Shown here piece after piece: positions 1-4,165 of a stretch of DNA of 5,342 nucleotides (position 1 is its first letter; every line of letters starts with the position of its first letter). The notes beneath the pieces were generated by a model. It saw only the letters and a program-made list of their open reading frames with translations, was not told where the DNA came from and made no database searches. Made by a program: the position numbers and the translations under genes. This DNA is from Clostridia bacterium. Lineage in GTDB: Bacteria; Bacillota; Clostridia; Oscillospirales; Acutalibacteraceae. The DNA lies in the NCBI GenBank assembly GCA_900763035.1, contig CAAFIS010000132.1:1-5342 (forward strand), read 5' to 3'.

Positions 1-873
1 CCGGATAAAAACGATCCGGAAAAGCCGCCCGCCATCGATCGGATCGACATCGCGGTGCTGCGCACGGTCACGCTGAGCGATCTGTACGATTTTATGAACT
101 ATACGAAGGCCGACCGCGACAACAAAAATGTGACCCGTGCACGCAAGGTCTCGGCATTACGGCAGTTTTTCCATTATCTGTGCGAGATCACGCACCAGAT
201 CGACGACGATCCGGCCGCGAACCTGAGCATCCCGAAGCTGCCGTCGCGCCTGCCGAAATACCTGACGCTCGATCAGTCGATCCAGCTGCTGGATCTGGCG
301 GCGCAAAGCCCGCACGCGGCGCGCGACTACTGCATCCTGACGCTGCTGCTCAACTGCGGGCTGCGCCGCGCGGAAGTCGCCGGTCTGAACATCGGCGATG
401 TGCGCGGCGATAACACGCTGCGCGTGATCGGCAAAGGCAACAAGGAGCGCATCCTTTACCTCAACGATGCGTGCCGCGACGCGCTGGAGCGCTACCTGCC
501 CACGCGCCCGACCGAGGGCACGAAGGACAAAAAGGCGCTGTTTTACGGCCACACCGGCGATCGGCTCAGCCTGCAGGGCGTGCATTACATCGTCAAAGGC
601 TATCTGCGGCAGGTCGAAGGCGCCGAGGAGCTGTCCACCCACAAGCTGCGGCACACGGCAGCCACGCTGATGTACCAGCAGGGCGGTGTCGACGTGCTGG
701 TGCTCAAGGAGATCTTGGGGCACAAAAACCTCGGCACGACCGAGATCTATACCCACACCTCGACCGAGCAGCTGCAGCGCGCCGCAGACGCGAACCCCTT
801 GTCGCACATCAAGCCCCGCAAGAAACCGACTGCATCAAAAGCTTCGGATGATAAGGGAGATAAAGACGAATAA
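1..873 (+). CDS. Xer-family tyrosine recombinase (XerC/XerD type), 5' end outside window
   Basis: This site-specific recombinase family cuts and rejoins DNA through a tyrosine-DNA intermediate; chromosomal Xer proteins resolve chromosome dimers at dif. The frame is open from base 1, so roughly the first 50-60 residues are missing (judged from family length) and the GTG at 55 is probably internal. Numbering from base 1, the visible part has the end of the N-terminal SAM-like DNA-binding domain (about 1-85, with ARKVSALRQFF) and then the catalytic domain. All six expected catalytic residues are present: Arg122 (CGLRRAEV), Lys145 (GKGNKER), His214 and Arg217 (HKLRH), His241 (LGHKNLGTTEIYTH) and the nucleophile Tyr250 (codon 748-750). 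After the usual end near NPLSHI there is a charged Lys/Asp-rich tail of about 20 residues. A hairpin terminator starts at the base after the stop, and the next gene converges from the other strand. Nothing marks it as phage-borne. I cannot separate XerC from XerD, so no symbol is given. Confidence 0.94.
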   Translation, partial: PDKNDPEKPPAIDRIDIAVLRTVTLSDLYDFMNYTKADRDNKNVTRARKVSALRQFFHYLCEITHQIDDDPAANLSIPKLPSRLPKYLTLDQSIQLLDLAAQSPHAARDYCILTLLLNCGLRRAEVAGLNIGDVRGDNTLRVIGKGNKERILYLNDACRDALERYLPTRPTEGTKDKKALFYGHTGDRLSLQGVHYIVKGYLRQVEGAEELSTHKLRHTAATLMYQQGGVDVLVLKEILGHKNLGTTEIYTHTSTEQLQRAADANPLSHIKPRKKPTASKASDDKGDKDE

Positions 874-927
874 CAGCGACCGGGCAGCCGATACGTTTCG
901 TGTCGGCCGCCCGGTCGCTGTATTATT
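874..927. terminator. Intergenic hairpin terminator, probably bidirectional
   Basis: The arms 874-895 and 899-920 form a stem of about 22 bp: 12 perfect pairs at the base, one A/C mismatch (886/908), nine more pairs including one G-T (892/902), and a 3-nt TTT loop. On the plus strand it is followed by TATTATT, and on the minus strand by TTATTCGTCTTTATC. Both tails are U-rich but interrupted. It begins directly after the recombinase stop codon and lies about 55 bp past the end of the convergent PBP gene, as expected of a shared terminator for two convergent genes. Confidence 0.8.
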
Positions 928-974
928 CGACAAAGATGCTGTGTACGGATCACTGCGGCTGATCTGAGGATCGT

Positions 975-2579
975 TCAGTTTTGCAGGGCGAACAGCGCCT
1001 CAGACACGGTGCGGAACACTGCGGCGGCGGTCACGTTCGTGTTGTTCGCGTCCTCAGCAAGCACACAGATCACATAGCGCGGTGTTTCCGCCGGATAGTA
1101 CCCGGCAAACCAGCTCTGCACCACCGACTTCGTGCCGACGGTGCTTTTTTGCCCCGTTTCGGCCGTGCCGGTCTTGCCCGCCGCCGTAAACTGCTTCGAT
1201 GCGGCGGCGCGCCCTGTGCCGCTCTCCAGCACGCCGCGCAGCATGGTGCGCAGGGCGGCGGCGGTGCTTTTCGTCATCACGGTCTGCCCAAGGCCGGTCG
1301 GCCGCGCGGTGACCGTCCCCTGCTCATCGACGAAGCCTTCGATCAGATGCGTCGGCGGCATGACACCGTCTGCCGCGACGGCGGACACCAGCTGTGCGAT
1401 GTGCAGGGGCGAAGCCAGCAGATACCCCTGCCCGAACGACAGGTTCGCCAGCGCCGCAGGCGAGGAGAGCAGCTGTTCCTGCGCCGGCAGGACGGCGGAG
1501 CGGGCTGCCATCCCGTCCGCGATGGTCACGCCGCGGGCAAAGCCCAGATCGCTCGCCGTACGGCAGAGCGCCTGTGCGCCGACCTCCTGCGCCAGCTGGA
1601 TGAAATACAGGTTACAGGAGCGGGCCATCGCCTCGCTCATCGTCAGGCGCTGATGCCCCAGCCGGTTATGGCAGTGGAACGTCGTCCCCTGCACGTTCAG
1701 GCTGCCCGCACAGGTGTAGCGCCGGTCGGCCGGGATACCGTTTTCCAGCGCGGCGGCTGCCGTCACGATCTTGAATACCGATCCGGGGTCGTACAGGGAC
1801 AGCGTGCGGTCGACCAATGCCCCGTCGTCGGCCTCGATGCTCTGCGGCACCGTGTCCGGCTGATAGGACGGAAAACTTGCCGACGCGCGGATCGCGCCGC
1901 TGTACGGATCCATCACGACGACGGCGCCCTTCGGCAGCATCGGAGCCGCCGCGTCCTCCACGGCGGTCTGGATCGCTTCGTCCAGCGTCAGCACCACACC
2001 GCCGACGCTGCGATCGGTCGTGTCCTCGATCTGCAAGCCGGCCCCGGCCAGATACCGCCCGCGCGCATCCACCGTAAACACGACGCTCGCCGTCCCGCCG
2101 CAGCGCGACAACAGGGCATCGAAGGCGCTCTCTATCCCTGTCACGCCGCGGCCGTCGCCGTCGGTGTAGCCGATCACGTGCGGCGCCCGCAGTCGCGCGC
2201 CGTAGCGCACCGGCACGGAGAACAGGCGCAACCCGTCGGACAGCGCTACCGGCCTGTTCAGCCGCACGATGCCGGGGCGGCCGTTTTCTATGCTCTGCCG
2301 CAGGCTGTCGAAGCTGTTCGGCTCCGCCGCGCCGCGCAGCGCCGTCAGCAGCGCAGCGTCCGGCGCGACGGCGGCGCGGTATTCCTTTTGGACGTTGACC
2401 AGCGGCTGCATCCGCGTGTCATAGATCGTGCCGCGCGTCTGCACCGCCGTCACGCGGTAGGTGCCCTGCCCCGCCGCCGTCTGCGCCGGATGCGTCTGCG
2501 CCAGATAAAAAAGTCGGCCCGCGATGCCGAGCAGCATCGCCGTCAGCATGAGCAATATGACCCTTGCCCGTTTGGCCAT
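975..2579 (-). CDS. Class B penicillin-binding protein (FtsI/PBP2-like D,D-transpeptidase)
   Basis: This is a membrane-anchored transpeptidase that crosslinks peptidoglycan stem peptides outside the cell and is a beta-lactam target. The chosen ATG (2577-2579) gives 534 residues; it follows GGGGTGATC and is followed at once by a basic start (MAKRAR) and a transmembrane segment at about 5-25. An upstream in-frame ATG at 2670-2672 would overlap the U32 gene, has no ribosome binding site, and would place 31 polar residues before the anchor. Domains: dimerisation/pedestal region with RGTIYD at about 49-54 and VTGIESAFD at about 147-155; transpeptidase domain from about 215. Active-site motifs are complete: SVFK at 267-270 (nucleophile Ser267, codon 1779-1781), SCN at 321-323 and KTG at 469-471 (AAGKTGTAETG). 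There are no C-terminal PASTA repeats, unlike SpoVD. The closest contextual parallel is B. subtilis PbpI (YrrR), encoded near mltG and U32 genes. The exact role (division, elongation or sporulation) cannot be read from the sequence. Confidence 0.95.
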   Translation of the reverse strand: MAKRARVILLMLTAMLLGIAGRLFYLAQTHPAQTAAGQGTYRVTAVQTRGTIYDTRMQPLVNVQKEYRAAVAPDAALLTALRGAAEPNSFDSLRQSIENGRPGIVRLNRPVALSDGLRLFSVPVRYGARLRAPHVIGYTDGDGRGVTGIESAFDALLSRCGGTASVVFTVDARGRYLAGAGLQIEDTTDRSVGGVVLTLDEAIQTAVEDAAAPMLPKGAVVVMDPYSGAIRASASFPSYQPDTVPQSIEADDGALVDRTLSLYDPGSVFKIVTAAAALENGIPADRRYTCAGSLNVQGTTFHCHNRLGHQRLTMSEAMARSCNLYFIQLAQEVGAQALCRTASDLGFARGVTIADGMAARSAVLPAQEQLLSSPAALANLSFGQGYLLASPLHIAQLVSAVAADGVMPPTHLIEGFVDEQGTVTARPTGLGQTVMTKSTAAALRTMLRGVLESGTGRAAASKQFTAAGKTGTAETGQKSTVGTKSVVQSWFAGYYPAETPRYVICVLAEDANNTNVTAAAVFRTVSEALFALQN

Positions 2580-2630
2580 AAAAAGATCACCCCGTCCCGG
2601 TCTTGTACAAAACCAGTATGGGGCGATCTT
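2578..2630 (-). promoter_or_regulatory. Hairpin over the PBP ribosome binding site, possible attenuator
   Basis: In the minus-strand RNA, AAGAUCGCCCC (2630 to 2620) can pair over 11 positions with GGGGUGAUCUU (2593 to 2583), with one G-U pair. Inside lie a 5x5 internal loop and a second stem, GGUUUU with AAGACC (one U-G pair), closed by a GUAC tetraloop. The 3' arm contains the PBP Shine-Dalgarno. The stem runs into a five-U tract (2584-2580) that ends at the start codon. It therefore has the form of an intrinsic terminator after the U32 gene and equally of a translational block on the PBP. The fold was worked out by eye; no energy was calculated. Confidence 0.55.
2585..2594 (-). promoter_or_regulatory. 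Ribosome binding site of the PBP gene
   Basis: The minus strand reads CGGGGTGATC here, followed by TTTTT and ATG. GGTGATC is an unbroken 7-nt match to the 3' half of the canonical AAGGAGGTGATC Shine-Dalgarno sequence. This fixes the start at 2579 rather than the upstream in-frame ATG at 2672. Nine of its ten bases lie in the 3' arm of the hairpin at 2583-2630. Confidence 0.75.
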
Positions 2631-2637
2631 ATGCGAT

Positions 2638-3912
2638 CTATTCCGCTTTCGTCGAACAAAAAGGGCGGTCATGGCCGGGTTTGGTGCTTTGGGCGGTGTC
2701 GTAGCGCAGCAGCGTCCCGACGGGCAGTGCGTGCGAAAACGGCAGATACACCGTCATCATCGGGTGCGGCGCGACCTCGATCGGCTGTTTTTCGCCGTCG
2801 AGCATCTCCGTTACCGTAAAGGTGAACGGCTTTTGCCCCGGTGCCAGCACCTCCAGCTCGTCACCGGTAAAGAAACGGTTGCGTTGGGTCACCTGCAGCA
2901 GGCTGTCCACCCAGCCGTCCACCACAGCCGCGACGGCATAGGCACGGATGTAGCCGCCTGCCTGCAGGTGCTGCCGCGGCATCCCATAATAAAACCCCGT
3001 GCCGTACGGACGGTGGCTGATCTTGCCCATCTCGTCAAGCAGCCACTGCGGCGGGACATAGGCCGGATCGCACCCGGAGGCGATAAAGCCGTCCACCGCC
3101 TGCCGATAGGCGTTCGCCGTCACGGCGGTGTAGTAGGCCGATTTGGCACGCCCCTCGATCTTGAACGAGGACACGCCCGCCAGCGCCAGATCCGCCACAT
3201 GGGCAAGCATGTCCATATCGTTCGCATTGAACAGGAACGTGCCCTCGTCCGTCTGCTCCAGCGTCATGGGCTGATCGCGGCGCGTTTCCTCCACGATCTC
3301 GTACCGCCAGCGGCAGGGCTGCGCGCATTCGCCGTGGTTGGCGTCGCGCCCGGTCAGATAGTTCGAGATGACGCACCGGCCGGAAAAGGACATACAGATC
3401 GCGCCGTGCACGAATGCTTCCAGCTCCAGCGCCGGCGGCGTTTTCTCGCGGATCTCGCGCACTTCTTCTAAGGATAGCTCGCGCGCGAGCACGACACGGG
3501 ACGCACCCAGATCGTGCAGGGCGCGCGCCGTGGCGTCGTTGACGACGCCGAACTGCGTAGACACATGCAGTGCGCACCGCGGTGCATACCGCCGCGCCAG
3601 CTGCATCGTACCCAGATCGCCGATGATCAGTGCATCCACGCCGATATCGTCCATAAAGGACAGGTAGTCCGGCATCCGCGCAAGGTCTTTGCAACGCGGC
3701 AGGATATTGCACGTGACATACAGCTTCTTTCCGGCCGCGTGGGTGCGGCGCACCGCATCGGTCAGGCCGTCGGCATCAAAGTTGGCGCACGCGGCGCGCA
3801 TCCCGAATTCGCGCGCCGAAACATACACCGCGTCCGCGCCGAAGCGCAGGGCGGCGGTCAGCCGTTCGCTGTCCCCGGCCGGGGACAGAACTTCCGGACG
3901 AACGATCGTCAT
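2638..3912 (-). CDS. Peptidase U32 family protein (TrhP/YrrO-like, tRNA wobble-uridine hydroxylation family)
   Basis: The protein has 424 residues, close to the usual length of the YrrO/TrhP branch. It opens with the family hallmark LSPAGDSERLTAALRFGADAVY (shown here in part: LSPAGD at 9-14, GADAVY at 25-30). The U32 signature is exact: ExFxxG[SA][LIVM]Cx4GxCx[LIVM]S is met at 165-183. Four cysteines, C173, C180, C196 and C200 (the last two in GECAQPC), match the conserved set thought to hold an iron-sulfur cluster. FKIEGRAKSAYY (250-261) is also typical, and about 325-405 is the C-terminal beta-barrel U32 domain. In E. coli (TrhP) and B. subtilis (YrrN/YrrO) members of this family are needed to form 5-hydroxyuridine at tRNA position 34; others are annotated as collagenase-like peptidases. 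The tRNA role here is inferred from family and from the mltG neighbour. The start is well supported by GGAGGT 5 nt before ATG. No methyltransferase partner gene (trmR) is adjacent. Confidence 0.93.
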   Translation of the reverse strand: MTIVRPEVLSPAGDSERLTAALRFGADAVYVSAREFGMRAACANFDADGLTDAVRRTHAAGKKLYVTCNILPRCKDLARMPDYLSFMDDIGVDALIIGDLGTMQLARRYAPRCALHVSTQFGVVNDATARALHDLGASRVVLARELSLEEVREIREKTPPALELEAFVHGAICMSFSGRCVISNYLTGRDANHGECAQPCRWRYEIVEETRRDQPMTLEQTDEGTFLFNANDMDMLAHVADLALAGVSSFKIEGRAKSAYYTAVTANAYRQAVDGFIASGCDPAYVPPQWLLDEMGKISHRPYGTGFYYGMPRQHLQAGGYIRAYAVAAVVDGWVDSLLQVTQRNRFFTGDELEVLAPGQKPFTFTVTEMLDGEKQPIEVAPHPMMTVYLPFSHALPVGTLLRYDTAQSTKPGHDRPFCSTKAE

Positions 3913-3917
3913 GGGTG

Positions 3918-3923
3918 ACCTCC
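3918..3923 (-). promoter_or_regulatory. Ribosome binding site of the U32 gene
   Basis: The minus strand reads GGAGGT with a 5-nt spacer (CACCC) to the ATG at 3910-3912. It is a strong Shine-Dalgarno that fixes this start. A second GGAGGT lies 29 nt further upstream inside the hairpin at 3933-3960. Confidence 0.85.
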
Positions 3924-3932
3924 ATTGGGCAA

Positions 3933-3960
3933 GGTCGGGCGGAGCAACCTCCGCCCGACC
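3933..3960. repeat. Perfect 12-bp GC-rich hairpin upstream of the U32 gene
   Basis: The arms GGTCGGGCGGAG (3933-3944) and CTCCGCCCGACC (3949-3960) are exact complements around a 4-nt loop. There is no T tract on either side, so a terminator is unlikely. It ends 9 nt before the U32 ribosome binding site. On the minus strand GGAGGT (3952-3947) spans its 5' arm and loop, resembling a second Shine-Dalgarno with no start codon at a useful distance. Confidence 0.7.
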
Positions 3961-3961
3961 G

Positions 3962-3971
3962 ATAACGTTAT
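3962..3971. repeat. ATAACGTTAT palindrome
   Basis: This is a perfect 10-bp palindrome in an AT-rich pocket 50 bp upstream of the U32 start codon. It could be a protein-binding site or part of a promoter, but no matching -35 hexamer is visible. It may be chance. Confidence 0.3.
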
Positions 3972-3992
3972 TCGTAGACCGTTCGCACAGAC

Positions 3993-4019
3993 CGGCAGGA
4001 GAGCAAAGCTCTTCTGCTG
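3993..4019. repeat. Imperfect 12-bp hairpin with AAA loop
   Basis: CGGCAGGAGAGC (3993-4004) pairs with GCTCTTCTGCTG (4008-4019) around AAA, with two G-T pairs (3994/4018 and 3999/4013) on the plus strand; these become C-A mismatches on the minus strand. The core AGAGC-AAA-GCTCT is perfect. The GC-AAA-GC tip is shared with the hairpin at 4137-4165. Confidence 0.5.
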
Positions 4020-4024
4020 CTCTG

Positions 4025-4083
4025 CAAAGCCCGCAAGAATGGACGCACCGCGTCCATTCTTGACCGATTTATTGCGGGCTTTG
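4025..4083. repeat. 12-bp inverted repeat enclosing palindrome copy 1
   Basis: CAAAGCCCGCAA (4025-4036) and TTGCGGGCTTTG (4072-4083) are exact complements. They flank the hairpin at 4034-4062, giving a nested structure. The left arm shares three bases (4034-4036) with the inner stem, so in a single fold the outer stem is 9 bp with a one-sided stretch of 12 unpaired bases. Confidence 0.65.
4031..4064. repeat. Palindromic repeat, copy 1
   Basis: This is one of two 34-nt direct repeats that differ at a single base. It contains a perfect 13-bp stem, CAAGAATGGACGC (4034-4046) with its exact complement at 4050-4062, around the 3-nt loop ACC. No T tract follows on either strand. Confidence 0.75.
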
Positions 4084-4102
4084 TCCTACCGGCCTGTACT
4101 GA

Positions 4103-4136
4103 CCGCAAGAATGGACGCATCGCGTCCATTCTTGAC
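4103..4136. repeat. Palindromic repeat, copy 2
   Basis: This copy lies 72 bp after the first and is identical except for T at 4120 in place of C at 4048. The perfect 13-bp stem is 4106-4118 with 4122-4134, and the loop is ATC. The only difference between the copies therefore falls in the loop. Copy 2 lacks the outer 12-bp inverted repeat that encloses copy 1. Confidence 0.75.
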
Positions 4137-4165
4137 TAACTTGACGGGCAAAGCCCGTCAAGTTA
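4137..4165 (-). repeat. Perfect 13-bp hairpin containing the mltG stop codon
   Basis: TAACTTGACGGGC (4137-4149) and GCCCGTCAAGTTA (4153-4165) are exact complements around AAA. The mltG TAA stop (4163-4165) is the outermost part of the stem, so in the mRNA the hairpin begins with the stop codon itself. A U tract is missing after it (GTCAAGAATGG follows), so it fits mRNA 3'-end protection or a Rho/pausing structure better than a classical intrinsic terminator. Confidence 0.65.

Larger units (their letters stand above)
3913..4162. other. 250-bp gene-free gap packed with inverted repeats
   Basis: This gap separates mltG from the U32 gene, both on the minus strand. I see no credible protein: short frames crossing it only translate the palindromes. 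It holds at least five hairpins (listed separately), a 10-bp palindrome, and GCAAAGC three times (4003-4009, 4024-4030, 4148-4154). No clear -35/-10 pair is visible on the minus strand, and none of the hairpins is followed by a U tract, so transcription from mltG into the U32 gene is possible. In B. subtilis the trmR gene (yrrM) occupies this position. Confidence 0.8.

Noticed and set aside
157..807. Minus-strand open frame opposite the recombinase
   Set aside because: It is a mirror of the recombinase coding sequence, with no domain and no ribosome binding site.
948..964. GATCA/TGATC inverted repeat just past the PBP stop
   Set aside because: It is only 5 bp with a 7-nt loop and no U tract. 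The strong hairpin at 874-920 explains termination better.
2580..2672. Longer PBP start at the ATG at 2670-2672
   Set aside because: It would overlap the U32 gene by 35 bp, has no Shine-Dalgarno, and adds a polar stretch before the membrane anchor. The ATG at 2577-2579 has GGTGATC upstream.
981..2819. Long open frame on the plus strand opposite the PBP and U32 genes
   Set aside because: Its product is Arg/His/Gln-rich without recognisable domains and lies antisense to two well-supported genes. Long antisense frames are expected in GC-rich DNA.
2524..3471. Plus-strand open frame opposite the U32 gene
   Set aside because: It is a low-complexity antisense frame with no family motif, and the minus strand carries a complete U32 signature.
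4031..4136. CRISPR-like direct repeats
   Set aside because: There are only two copies, each a nearly perfect palindrome, with a single 38-bp interval, no further repeats and no cas genes in the window.
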